This document shows, piece after piece, positions 42,770 to 53,557 of a stretch of 64,000 nt of DNA. The stretch comes from Closterium sp. Naga37s-1 (taxonomy: Eukaryota; Streptophyta; Zygnematophyceae; Desmidiales; Closteriaceae). The position numbers and the translations under genes are program-made. The stretch's first letter is position 1. Each line of letters starts with the position of its first letter. The DNA lies in contig CANJKZ010000932.1 of NCBI GenBank assembly GCA_947471745.1, forward strand, positions 124,001 to 188,000, in the 5' to 3' direction. Under the pieces are notes generated by a model. The model saw nothing but the letters and a program-made list of their open reading frames with translations. It made no database searches and had not been told where the DNA came from.

Positions 42770-43107
42770 TGTGAGAGTACATCGACCGTGCTTACCCATT
42801 CTTGCTTATTTTTATTTTCTATTATCATTTGTGCTAGTTTTCCTCAATTCGTTGCTTTACTATAGCCATTATAGTTTTAGCACCGAATTCTGTTTCCTTT
42901 CGGTGTATTCCGCGTGACTTTGCGTACGCATGATTCCGCCGACTTGATTCTACCGAAAGCGGGAAGATTCCGTTCCAGATGCTTCATGAACCTAGGAACC
43001 TTCTCGTAACAGTTGGTTACCTTGCCTTGTTTCGTGCCTATATATATCCTCGTGTTGTACCCAAGCGATCATATTATACTTTCTTAACTTCGACCTCAAT
43101 CCTCACA
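42770..43107 (+). repeat. 3' LTR of gypsy element J (338 bp)
   Basis: Preceded by the polypurine run AGGGGGGAACG. A TATATATA stretch near 43038 is a promoter candidate. Confidence 0.7.
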
Positions 43108-43112
43108 ACAGG

Positions 43113-43290
43113 CGCCTCGTAAGTGGCACGACACTCTTCGCTCCACCCTTGCCGACCTCGGGTTCTGTCCTTCGTCTGCTGACCCATCACTGTTCGTTCG
43201 TTCTAGCTCCACTCCTTTCTTCGTCCTCGTCTACGTCGACAGCTTGGTTTGCGCCACAGCTGACAGGGTTGCTCTGGCGTCAGTGAAGCC
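43113..43290 (+). pseudogene. pol: RT continuation of element I
   Basis: Resumes exactly where 41537 stops (APRKWHDTLRSTLADLGF). The catalytic box has mutated to YVDS (near 43235). The sequence ends at about 43290, where repeat-rich DNA of element L begins. Confidence 0.75.
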
Positions 43291-44340
43291 CGTAGCCTGT
43301 AGCCCCTGGGTCGACCTGGCATCTGCTACCCGCCGCCGCTGGGTCGACCTGGCGTCTGCTACCAAAGGGCTACGGGCTAGTCCAGCCCCGTCGCCCGTAG
43401 CCCCAATGCCCGATGCGCCCCGTCGCTCGTAGGGCCTCGTCACCTTCCCGTCGCGTCCCCTCCCCGTCGCCTCCCCGTCGCGTTCCCCTCCCCGTCGCGT
43501 CCCCGCCCCGTCGCCTTCCCGTCGCATCCCCTCTCCGTCGCCTCCCCTCCCCGTCGCATTCCCGTCACCTCCCCGTCACGTCCCCTCCCCATCGCCTTTC
43601 GTCACCTCCCTGTCACATCCCCTCCCCGTCACCTCCCCGTCGCCTCCCTTTCCCCTCCCCGTCGCGTCCCCTTCCCATCGTCTCCCCGTCGCGTCCCCTC
43701 CCCGTCGCCACCCATTCCCCTCCCTGTCGCCACCCCTTCCCCTCCCCGTCGCGTACCCCTCCCCGTCGCCTCCCTTCGCCTCCCTGTCCCCTTCCCCGCC
43801 GCCCCACCTGCTAACCGCCTCCCCAGCCTGTACCTGCCGCCCCACCCTGTACCCGCCGCCCCACCCTGTACCCGCCTCCCCACCCTGTACCCGCCGCCCC
43901 ACGCCGCCCCACCCTGTACCCACCACCCCACCTGCTACCTGCCGCAACACCTTGTACTCGCCCCGCACCCCGGAACCGCCCAGTACCGCACTCAACTCCG
44001 CTGATCCGCCCGGTACCGCACCGAACCGCACTTCACTGCATCAAACCGCACTCAACCGCACAAGACTACCCCTGCTACCCATGCCGTCCGTGCTACCCAT
44101 GCTACCCGTGCTACACGAGCTACCCGTACTACCCGTGCTACCCGTGGTGTCCGTACTACCCTTGCTACCCATGCTAGAAGGCCCCGCGGCCCCCAGCTAG
44201 AAGGCCCCGCGGCCCTCAGCTAGTAGGCCCTGCGGCCCCCAGCTAGAAGGCCCCACGGCTTCCCGTACCCGCTACCAGTACCCGCTACTCGTACCCGCTA
44301 CCCGTACCTGCTACCCGTACCCGTACCCGTACCCGTAATC
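43291..44340 (+). repeat. GC-rich leader of element L
   Basis: CCCCTCCCCGTCGC(G/C) units (43440-43800), CACCCTGTACCCGCCGCCC units (43800-43940) and TACCCGTGC units (44080-44340). The start (CCCGTAGCCCCAATGCCCGATGCGCC) resembles the N1/N2 leaders at the right end of the window. Confidence 0.65.
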
Positions 44341-44449
44341 CGTTTCTAGCTCGTGCCATGGCGTCTGCTCAAGTTCTGCAGCAGCAGGGCCAGCCGCAGC
44401 GACATCAGCTGCAGCACTCCCGGTAATGGGGACCTGAGGGTCCAATGAG

Positions 44450-44613
44450 TGCCAGCCATAGCAGCGGCTCAGCTGGCAGTGGGTGCGACATGGGTCCTTG
44501 CGGGTGCCAGATCCGGACTGGCCCTGGTACTGGCACTACCTGCTGGCGTCCTGACCATTCCGTGTCCCGCTGCTACCGTCGCCTCGACGACCTCCACCGT
44601 GTGCGCTTTGGAC
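44450..44613 (+). pseudogene. gag: Gag tail of element L, first segment
   Basis: In frame with the Cys/His region of element A: GPCGCQIRTGPGTG...CYRRLDDL parallels GPCTYVLRTGDRAG...CFGRLTDAW. Interrupted at TGGAC by element K. Confidence 0.6.
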
Positions 44614-44820
44614 TGTGAGAATCCTAGCGTGACTTAGGCTTAGGAGCCATGGCTAGAGTTCAAGGTACTTGCATCGATGTCGAGAGAGTTGAGTGTCGAG
44701 AGAATTGGAAGGAGAATGAATTCACTAGCAAGAGTTGGGATACAAATAACAAACCCTAAATTGGGTTGTACTCACTACAGAGTACCCCACTGCAGGCTAG
44801 ACAGCAAATACATTCTGACA
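44614..44820 (-). repeat. 3' LTR of element K
   Basis: 207 bp, TGTGAGAATC...ATTCTGACA on the plus strand; pairs with 47010-47216 with few differences. Confidence 0.85.
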
Positions 44821-46084
44821 CACCCCCATAGTCAAAGTGGGGTATAATCAACAGAGCAAGCAGTCATAGAGCAGGTTCACAAGTACAAGCAAAGCTAGAG
44901 GCATTCACAAAGGGCAAGTGAGGAGGAGGAGGCTGGACTGTGAGAGGAGAGGAGATAGGAGGCGACGACTGATGCTGCAGACACACGGGCAACAGGAGCG
45001 GCACGCACTGTGGCTACCGGAGCAAGGGCCCTAGCCCCGGACTACAAGAGTAACTGGCTCTGCGGCTAACTCTGAGCGGCAGGAGCAACGGACCCATGGG
45101 CGACAGGCGCAGCAGGCTCTCTGAGCTACTAGCAGCAGAGCCCCGGACTACAGGTGCTGCGGACGACAAGATGGCAGCCTCCGCTCAACCTCCCCCAACT
45201 GTCCCACCCCCCTTTCACACACCCCTTGCTGCACCCCTAGATCCACTCCCACGTCACCCCCCTAGCACCACTCCCTCGGCTCCCACACACCCACCCCCCT
45301 CAGTGGCAGCTGCAGCAATGGGAGACGGAGGAGGAGGAGGAGTAGGGGACGGTTCACACACCCGCCACCCCCATACCCTCCCCCACTGCTGCACCTGCAG
45401 CAGGGGATGGAGGAGAAGGGGCGGGGGGGGGGGGGGGGGCTGGTGCTGCAGATCCCCTCCCCCCCACTGCTGCACCCGCAGCAGGGGGAGGTAGGAGAAG
45501 GGGGGGGGGGGGGGGTGGTGCTGCAGATCCCCTCCCCCCCACTGCTGCACCCGCAGCAGTGGAAGGTAGGAGAAGGGAGGGGGGGGGAGGGGGGATGGTG
45601 CTGCAGATCCCCTCCCCCCCACTGCCGCTCCACATTCCTTCACCCCCCAAGGATGGAGGAGAAAGGGGGGGCGGGGGGGGGCTGGTGCTGCAGATCCCCT
45701 CCTGACTCCCCCTGAACTTCCAAGCTCCCCCCCTCTCCCAACACAAGGTGCGGCAGGGACTGAGAGAGGAGGAGGCGCGGCGGCAGCTGCTGCTGCTGAG
45801 GCATATCCACCACCCCCTCACACCCTCTCCCCCCCGTCCCCATGGAGGGGGGCGGGGGCGGAGCTGCGCGTGCGACTGCAGGGCACGCAGGCAGGAAGAA
45901 CCCCCTCTTGCCATCTCCTTACCCTTCATGATGCTACAGGGCACCGGGACCGCGGCTAGGGGCGACGGGTTGCGAGGGGCCGAGGCTAGAGGCGACGGGG
46001 CCGCGGTTAGGGGCTGCAGGTCGCAAGGGGCCATAGTTATGGGCGACGAGGCCAGTTGGGCCGAGGGGCGCGGCTAGGTACGGG
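44821..46084 (-). other. Internal non-coding region of element K
   Basis: Begins with CCCCA/TGGGG arms (44824-44842) around a 9-nt loop next to the LTR. 45260-45720 holds four copies of a ~85-bp unit with CTGCAGATCCCCTCCCCCCCACTGC and G runs. The frames seen here are Pro/Gly/Ser low-complexity and I do not accept them as genes. Confidence 0.6.
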
Positions 46085-46830
46085 GCCGGGCGCTGGGCTA
46101 GGGACGGGGCCTGGCTCTGGGCAGGTACGGGGCCGGGCGCTGGGCAGGTACAGGGCCGGGCGCTGGGCAGGTACGGGGCCGGGCGCTGGGCAGGTACGGG
46201 GCCGGGTGCTGGGCAGGTACGGGGCCGGGCACTGGGCAGGTACAGAGCCGGGCGCTGGGCAGGTACGGGGCCGGGCGCTGGGCAGGTACGGGGCCGGGCG
46301 CTGGGCAGGTACGGGGCCGGGTGCAGGGCAGGTACGGGGCCGGGTGCTGGGCAGGTACGGGACCGGGCGCTGGGCAGGTACGGGGCCGGGCGCTGGGCAG
46401 GTACGGGGCCGAGCGCTGGGCAGGTACGGGGCCGGGCGCTGGGCAGGTACGGGGCCGGGCGCTGGGCAGGTACGGGGCCGGGCGCTGGGCAGGTACGGGG
46501 CCGGGCGCTGGGCAGGTACGGGGCCGGGCGCTGGGCAGGTACGGGGCCGGGCGCTGGGCAGGTACGGGGCTGGGCGCTGGGCAGGTACGGGGCCGGGCGC
46601 TGGGCAGGTACGGGGCCGGGCGCGGGCTAGGTACGAGGCCGGGCGACGGGCTAGGTACGGGCCGGTCGCGGGCTAAGTACGGGCCGGGCGCGGGCTAGGT
46701 ACGGGCCGGGCGCTGGTCGAGATACGGGCCGGGCGCGGGCTAGGTACGGGCCAGGCGCGGGCTAGGTACGGGCCGGGCGCGGGCTAGGTACGGGCCGGTC
46801 ACGGGGCGAGGTACTGGGCCGGGCGCGGGG
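46085..46830 (-). repeat. 23-bp tandem array in element K
   Basis: About 24 head-to-tail copies of a 23-bp unit containing GGGCCGGGCGCTGGGCAGGT up to about 46640, followed by diverged units. 23 is not a multiple of three, so one frame cycles through all three phases and yields a 206-codon repeat-only frame. Confidence 0.9.
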
Positions 46831-47009
46831 CGACGGAGTCAACGAGGCCAGCGGGGCCGAGGGACACAGCTAGGGGCGACGGGGCCAAGGGGCCGAGCCT
46901 AGGGGCTAGGGGCGACGCCAAGGGGCGACGGGCCGGGGCCTAGGCTAGCAGGGCATTAGGTGGTGGGCCCATTGATGTGAGGTCCTAGGAACTGTAGCTC
47001 TTAATACCA

Positions 47010-47216
47010 TGTGAGAATCCTAGCATGACTTAGGCTTAGGAGCCATGGCTAGGGTTCGAGGTACTAGCATGGATGTCGAGAGAGTTGAGTGTCGAGAGAA
47101 TTGGAAGGAGAATGATTTCACTAGCAAGAGTTGGGATACAAATAACAAACCCTAAATTGGGTTGTACTCACTACAGAGTACCCCACTGCAGGCTAGACAG
47201 CAAATACATTATGACA
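47010..47216 (-). repeat. 5' LTR of element K
   Basis: 207 bp; primer site adjoins at 47009. Confidence 0.85.
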
Positions 47217-47346
47217 TGGACCCGACGCGATTCCAACGCACTGGCCTTCGCTTCTTCGCCAGAAAACTAATGGACCAGTTGAATCGTACCTATCTCGTCT
47301 AGGACCTTCCCCGGCTGCACGAGCAGGGACTTGTTTTTCCAGTCTT
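47217..47346 (+). pseudogene. gag: Gag tail of element L, second segment
   Basis: Continues the sequence after K, beginning with the duplicated TGGAC. It is broken at 47347 by the 5' LTR of element M. Confidence 0.5.
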
Positions 47347-48144
47347 TGTTGGTGCAACCCTACGGTTTGCATTCAGCTTGTTGTCCGTGTGCGTGCATGC
47401 GTGTGTACATGGAATGGTATGAGGGCATGATATAATATATATTTCATGCTTACAATAGTGTGTGAATGATGAGGCATGATTTTGAATGTGTGTGTCGAGT
47501 CAATAGCGAGTTATCGCTAGTCGCGTGTCACATCGTCGTTTGCGTGTCGTGTGCGGTTTTCTATTTTGTCGTGTATGGAACGTTCGGCGTGTCGCAGGTA
47601 TGCGCAGCAGACTTCCAAGAACTCAAGGAAGAATTTATCTTGAAGAACCAGAGCCATGGTTTCAAGATTCATGTGATTTCGAAGTTCTCCAAAAGGGTAA
47701 GCTTCAAGATAGTGAGAATAGTTACATTACAATATGTAGTGTAACATTTCTCTTGGTGTAGGCCCTTGTGGAGGGTAGTTTCGAGACCCTTCATGGCTGA
47801 GGATAGTGTGGCACTGTTCCACATCACTGTACTTCAGCTCTTGGGGTTTGTAGAGGCTCGGAGTCATTCCCAACTTGTAACTCTTCCTAATTTGTGTTCT
47901 AAGTCAATAGTGGCTGCCATAGTGCCGTTCGTTCAAACCAATATTGCGTCATAATTACTAGATGAAATCGTGTGATGGAAATTGCCTGTTGTAGGCGATA
48001 TCAAGTCGCTCCATATCCAATTTATAGCAAGTCATTTGAAGCTGATAACGGAACGCTATCACCGTTTTAAGCCGCTGTGCAGAAAACCGACTATGCACTC
48101 TATCTTTTGTTTTAGGCACATTCAAGCCTATTGTGACTATAACA
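47347..48144 (+). repeat. 5' LTR of element M (about 798 bp)
   Basis: TGTTGGTGCAACC...ATAACA. The first 657 bp match 52901-53557. The right end is placed by the primer site, so its last 141 bp have no partner. Confidence 0.75.
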
Positions 48145-48178
48145 AGTGGTATCAGAGCCCCTTGAAGCAGTTTCGACA

Positions 48179-49834
48179 ATGGCTGGACCTGAGAAAAGGG
48201 GTGGCAGAGGTGCTGGTGGCAGTGGAGAAGCCCAAGCTCAAGGCCAACCCCGTGATTCAGCCATGGCGCCCATGCAACCAAGTCTTGGCCCACCTAGGGA
48301 TGAGCCTAGGGTGTTTGGGCTTGACAAGTTCAACGGTGACAACTTCGCTGAATGGTCCTTCAAGATGGAGAACATCTTTGAACACTATGACTTGCTGGAG
48401 GTGATGGAAGGAATGGAGAAGCGCCCCGAGAACGACCCGGAGAAGAGCCCGTGGGTGCGGAAGAGCGCACAAGGCTATCTCCTACTTCGGCAAGCGTTGG
48501 GGAGTAGCCAAATCCGTCACATCAAGCCACTCCAACGTGAACCAGAGAAGGGACCAAAGGCATGGGCTGCTCTCAAGGGTGTACACGCTCCTGCAACAGC
48601 GGCAGTAGCGGTGGTGTTGGAACGGCAAATGGCGGCACTACGAATTGAAGAAGACGAAGCGGTTGAAGAAGGGGTGCAGAAATTCTTGGACTTGTTGACG
48701 CGGCTTGAAGGAGCGGATCTCAACTATAGTGAGCTTCAAAAGAAGACCAAGATGCTGGCCTTACTCCCAGAGTCATGGTCCTCACTCATCATCAACCACC
48801 TCTCGCTTGAAGACGTGAAGTGAGCGATCCTTCAAGAGGATTTCCGCCGCCATGAGTTTGCAGGTTCAGATGGCGCCGGGGCAGCAAGCATCGGCTGGGG
48901 ATATGGTCGTGGAAGGGGCAGAGGACAAGGATGAGGAAGGTTTGGAGGCAGCAACTACAATGGAGGCAGCGGAAGTGGCAGCTATGGCAATGAAAACAAG
49001 AACTACGGACGCGGTCGTAGACGGTTCGACGGCGAGTGTCATTTTTGCCACAAGAGCGGACACATGTGGCGCGATTGCTACAAACTCCCTGATGGATGGA
49101 CTCCTGCTCAAGGCCAAGAGGGTAGAGGAGCAGGGGGAGGGAAAGGAAGAGGCCGTGGAGGCCGTGGCGGTCGCGGAGGTGGTGCTGCAAATATGAAGAA
49201 CGGTGACAACGAGAGCGAGTCAAGGGACAATCGCTTTCCGGTTCAATTCTTCGTGTCCACGCAAGCGCGGGCTGCAACAGAGAAGGATGAAATCTTTGAG
49301 GAGCTTGCTTCTGTGGGGAAGGTGACCCTACACTCCCTGGACTATTGGGTGATCGATATCGGCGCTACCTACAGCATGACACCTCGTGCGGACTTGCTCA
49401 CCGAACTTGAACCGTCACCGGTGAAGCATGTCACATCGGCTTTGGGGCGGCGAGCAGAGGTGAAAAGCATGGGCAAGGCCATGTTCAAGGGTGCTGATGG
49501 GAAGATGGTGGGCCTCAAGAACGTTCTTTTGGTGCCCAACCTTGCTGCGAACCTTATTTCCGTGCGGCGGTTGCAAAAGGCCGGCATGGACACGAGCTCG
49601 AAGGGAGCCAAGACCTACACCGCAAGGATTGGTGAGCGGGTTCTTTGGGACCTTCATAAGGATAGAGATGTCTACAACGAGATGTGGCAGATCCCTGTGG
49701 TCCCTATGCCTAAAGAGAGGCAAGTGGCAGCAAGCGTCAGCACGAAGGGTGAAGCGGTTGGTAGCGGCTACGGCACGAACGATGGCAAAAAAGTCCAACA
49801 AGTGCATACCTGGAGGGACCAGCAAGCAGTGTGA
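48179..49834 (+). pseudogene. gag: Gag, zinc knuckle and protease of element M
   Basis: ATG 48179 (MAGPEKRGGRG). UBN2-type Gag core (FNGDNFAEWSFKMENIF) to a TGA at 48821, then a second frame with Gly/Arg-rich RGG-like repeats, canonical CHFCHKSGHMWRDC, and protease YWVIDIGATYSM where the catalytic DSG has become DIG. A TGA at 49832 ends it and a frameshift follows. Confidence 0.8.
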
Positions 49835-52800
49835 GCTTGAGGAGAGTGGTGCAGGAGCCAAGGAACAGCACAAGGGTGAGGAGAACCCCAAGGCAGCAGC
49901 GGAGGAGGAGTACGGAGAGAGCATGTGGGGCACTATTGCGAGTGCGGCATTCTCCAATCTGACTTCAGCTACGGGGGAGTGTGATTGGCTCACCTTGCAT
50001 CGGCGAATGGGGCATGTGGCCCTGCCCATCTTGCAGTAGCTAGTGAAGAATGAGATGGTTGCTGGCATACGTGTGAAGGGGGAGCCAGATGAAGTACTTG
50101 GCTGCCCGACGTGCATGCAAGCCAAGTTCACCCGTTTCCCGTTCCCCTGAAGCTTGGAGCTGCTGGAGCAGAGTAATTCCTCACGATTGTGGACGTCTAC
50201 ACCCACATGAACTGGGTGTACGTGCTGTCCAAGAAGAGCGATGTGACTGAAATGGTGAAGACCTATTGGTTGCCGATGGTGGAGCCGCAACAAGACCGGC
50301 TAGTCAAGTCAATCCGCACCGATCGAGAGGGAGAGTTCTTGAGCAAGGAGTTTGGATTGTGGCTGACGAATAATGGCATAAGACACTCCCTTACCATGCC
50401 ATACTCCCCTACAATGAACGGCATCGCCGAGCGAGCGAACCGCACAATCACGGAGACGGCACGCGGGTTGCTCATTGAAGCCAGGCTACCCGACTACTTC
50501 TGGCCTGATGCGGTGCGGAGTGCGTATGTGGCCAAGAACAGAGCTTTGACTCATGTGGGAGCAGACAAATGGGTGCCATATGTGGAGTGGATTGGAAGGA
50601 AGCCAAAGGTGGATATGCTTCGGGTGTTCGGGTGCATGTGCATGGCGCTCGTGCCTAAGCATCTTCGGCACAACAAGCTTGGTGCCAAGGCGATATGGGC
50701 TGTGCACTTGGGCATGGCTCAAAACAGCAAGGGGTGGCTTCTTTGGGACCCATTCACCAAGAAATTCTTGGTGAGAAGGGACTGCAAAATCATGGAGAAC
50801 CTGATGTATAAGGATTGGAAGGCGGAGAATGAGGCGAAGATAGGCGTGCGGTTTGGGTAGGTGAAGAGTTCTGGTTTGGAGCATGTGGAGCTGCCTTTGG
50901 AGCTGAGCAGCGGCAGCACCACCACAAGGCAATCTTCCCTTGTGAATGGGGGAGAGGAGGCCAAGGATGCAGAGGAAGAAGAGGAGGAGGTGCAGCAAGT
51001 GAGCGAGCGTGCACCGACACTTCCTTCTCGCACTACGAATGCTCCACGGATCCGAGTCACCCCGCAGCAACGCCATGAGAGCCTTCATGTCCCTGCAGCT
51101 GAGGAGGAAGGAAGGGGTAAAAGGATAATCCAAGCCCCAAATAGGCTGATCTATGATGTGCTGGGAAAGCCAGCCAAGTCAGCCTTGGCCGGAGCGGCAA
51201 TGATGGTTGGAGATAACGAGGAAAGTGAGTACGAGGAGTTTGCTTTCGCGTTCTTCTGTCCGGTGGAGATGCCCGCGGAACCAGCAGCTCTCAAGGAGGC
51301 CTTGGAGAGTAGTGATGCTGAGGAGTCGAAGAAGGCAATGGAGAGTGAGCTGAAGAGCATTGAGGAGAACGGCATGTGGGAATTGGTGGAGCTACCGGAG
51401 GGTCGTAAGGCGATTACGTCCAAGTGGCTCTTCAAGATCAAGTCCGACGCCGACGGCAAAATCGAGCGCTACAAGTCTAGGCTTGTGGCGAAGGGGTACC
51501 AGCAGAAGGAGATGGTGGACTACAAGGAATTTTTTGCTCTTGTGGTGAAGCCGACGACGCTGCGAACCCTACTCGCGGGAGCTACCATCAAAGGATGGGT
51601 AGTGAAACAAATGGATGTGACAACGGCATTCCTCAACGGCGTCCTTGAGAAAGAGATTTTTATGGCGCAGCCAGAGGGGTTTGATGATGGTAGTGGCAGA
51701 GTGCGGAAGCTGAAGAAGGTGCTCTATGGGCTCAAGCAAGCCTTTAGGCATTGGTACTTGAAGCTGCGTGAAGTCTTGGAGGAGATCGGGTTCACTCCCT
51801 CATCCGCCGATCATTCCTTGTTCATGCTTGGCGAGGGGGAGCAGAGGAGTTTCATGGTGGTTCATGTGGATGACATCTTCATTTTCTCACCCTCCTCTGA
51901 CCTTGTGAAGGAGGTGATGCTGAAGCTTCAAGACAAGTTCAAGTGCAAGGCCCTTGGTGACGTGAGCTTCTACCTTGGGCTCTACATCGAACGAGATATG
52001 GAGAAGCGGTGCAAGCGGGTGCATCAACGGAAGTACCTGGAGGCATTGGCTGCCAATTTTGGGCAGAGTGAAGGCCATGTGGCTACAACCTTTCCCTCTG
52101 GGTTCAAGTGTGTTAAGGGACAAGAGGAGGAGAGCGTTGGTGAAGAGGAGAGGCGCCGTTTTCACTCGTTGGTGGGCAGCCTCATGTACGCGGTGGTAAA
52201 CACCCGACCGGATGTCGCTTTTGCAACCGGACAGTTAGCTAGGGTTGTTCAATGCCCTAATGAGGAGCAGGTAGGAGCTGGAATGAGGGTGGCCAAGTAT
52301 CTTGGCCAAACACCGACCGTTGGGCTGCAATACTCGGCGGCGGCGCAAAAGCACCAAAAGGGCGCGGATGGTGTTGAACCCGGGCGTTTGTTCCTCACCG
52401 CATTCTCGGATGCTTCTTATGCATCTGAACCAGAGGACATGACAAGCGTTGGAGGGTTCATTTGCTGTGTTGGTGGAGACCCAAGTTCTTGGGAGAGCAA
52501 GAAGCAGGTGGATCAAGCATTGAGCTCGGTGGAGTCCGAGTACATGGCACTCTTCCGTGCCATACGGGAGATTGTGTGGCAGCGGCGTTTGTTGGCTGAA
52601 TTGGGGGAGGAGCAGCAAGGACCTATCCCACTCTACTATGACAGCCAGGGTGCCATTTCTCTTGCTAAGAACCCTGTGTTGCATGGCCTCACGAAACACA
52701 TGAGGGTGAAATGGCATTGGACAAGGAGCATGATGGCCGCGGGTGAAGTTGAGTTGCGCTACGTGAAGACGACGGGGCAGCCAGCTGACATGATGACCAA

Positions 52801-52861
52801 GAGGCTGGTGGAGCAGCAGCATTGGAAGTGTTGCAAGCTGGCTGGGATGGCTCTGAACTGA
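49835..52861 (+). pseudogene. pol: Integrase, reverse transcriptase and RNase H of element M
   Basis: GAG-pre-integrase (LHRRMGHVALP ... CPTCMQAKF) contains TAG at 50038 and TGA near 50148. The integrase core from about 50150 keeps VDVYTHMNWVYV, RTDREGEF and NGIAERANR. A single TAG at 50858 separates it from a 666-codon stretch (50861-52861) in the same frame: RT (MDVTTAFLNGVLEKEIFM; VVHVDDIFIF near 51870) and RNase H (SSVESEYMALF, YYDSQGAISLAKNP). The right half is well preserved. Confidence 0.85.
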
Positions 52862-52900
52862 GAGAGCAAGATCCTAAGGCCAACAATCGGAGGGGGAGTT

Positions 52901-53557
52901 TGCTGGTGCAACCCTACGGTTTGCATTCGGCTTGTTGTCCGTGTGCGTGCATGCGTGTGTGCATGGAATGGTATGAGGGCATTAGATAATATATATTTCA
53001 TGCTTAAAATAGTGTGTGAATAATGAGGCATGATTTTGAATGTGTGTGTCGAGTCCATAGCGAGTTATCGCTAGTCGCGTGTCACGTCGTCGTTTGCGTG
53101 TCGTGTGCGGTTTTCTATTTTGTTGTGTGTGGAACGTTCGGCGTGTCATAGGTGTGCGCAGCAGACTTCCAAGAACTCAAGGAAGAATTTATCTTGAAGA
53201 ACCAGAGCCATGGTTTCAAGATTCAAGTGATTTCGAAGCTCTCCAAAAGGGTAAACTTCAAGATAGTGAGAATAGTTACATTACAATGTGTAGTGTAACA
53301 TTTCTCTTGGTGTAGGCCCTTGTGGAGGGTAGTTTCGAGACCCTTCATGGTTGGGAACAGTGAGGCACTCTTCCACATCACTGTACCTTGGCTCTTGGGG
53401 TTTGTAGAGGCTGGGAGTCATTCCCAACTCGTAACTCTTCCTAATTTGTGTTCTAAGTCTATAGTGGCTGCCATAGTGCCATTTGTTCAAACCAACATTG
53501 CGTCATCAATACTTGATGAAATCGTGTGACCTAAATTGCATATTGTAGGCGATATTA
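52901..53557 (+). repeat. 3' LTR of element M, truncated
   Basis: 657 bp, TGCTGGTGCAACC...GCGATATTA, matching the start of the 5' LTR, then a sharp switch to copia L sequence. Confidence 0.75.

Larger units (their letters stand above)
41538..43107 (+). mobile_element. Ty3/gypsy element J, internally deleted
   Basis: LTR ends are TGTGAG...CTCACA. The 3' LTR is 42770-43107; a shorter, diverged 5' LTR covers 41538 to about 41770. Flanks CCAGG (41533-41537) and ACAGG (43108-43112) are a likely 5-bp duplication with one change. Only a Gag start and the integrase end remain; protease, RT and RNase H are gone. Confidence 0.75.
36930..43290 (+). mobile_element. Copia remnant I, hosts a solo LTR and element J
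   Basis: Plus-strand copia of the GC-rich family without recognisable LTRs. It has a leader with the GGGCCCACCGCC motif (37126-37137), then gag tail, protease, integrase, linker and RT, ending abruptly at about 43290 in RT. The N-terminal gag is deleted. A solo LTR (38388-39213) and a gypsy remnant (41538-43107) interrupt it. Confidence 0.75.
44614..47216 (-). mobile_element. Non-autonomous LTR retrotransposon K
   Basis: 2603 bp with 207-bp LTRs at both ends and an exact TGGAC duplication (44609-44613, 47217-47221). On the minus strand it has a primer site TGGTATTAAGAGC (47009-46997), the GGGCCCACCACC motif (46970-46959), a repeat leader and a polypurine-tract hairpin, but no gag or pol. It must borrow proteins from an autonomous relative, most likely the copia family with the same leader and tract. 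Confidence 0.85.
47347..53557 (+). mobile_element. Copia element M, 3' LTR truncated
   Basis: The 5' LTR (47347-48144) is followed by TGGTATCAGAGC (48147-48158). Gag-Pol runs to 52861, then polypurine GGAGGGGGAG and a 3' LTR from 52901 that ends early at 53557. No target duplication remains. Canonical knuckle and less extreme GC mark M as a different copia lineage from A. Confidence 0.8.

Noticed and set aside
45096..46034. Possible host gene inside element K
   Set aside because: Frames are Pro/Gly/Ser low complexity on both strands, coincide with ~85-bp repeats, and show no domain.
46085..46640. CRISPR-like array
   Set aside because: Head-to-tail 23-bp repeats have no unique spacers and sit inside a eukaryotic LTR element.
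46056..46676. 206-codon Gly/Arg/Ala repeat protein
   Set aside because: The 23-bp array passes through all three phases with no stops; it is non-coding DNA of element K.
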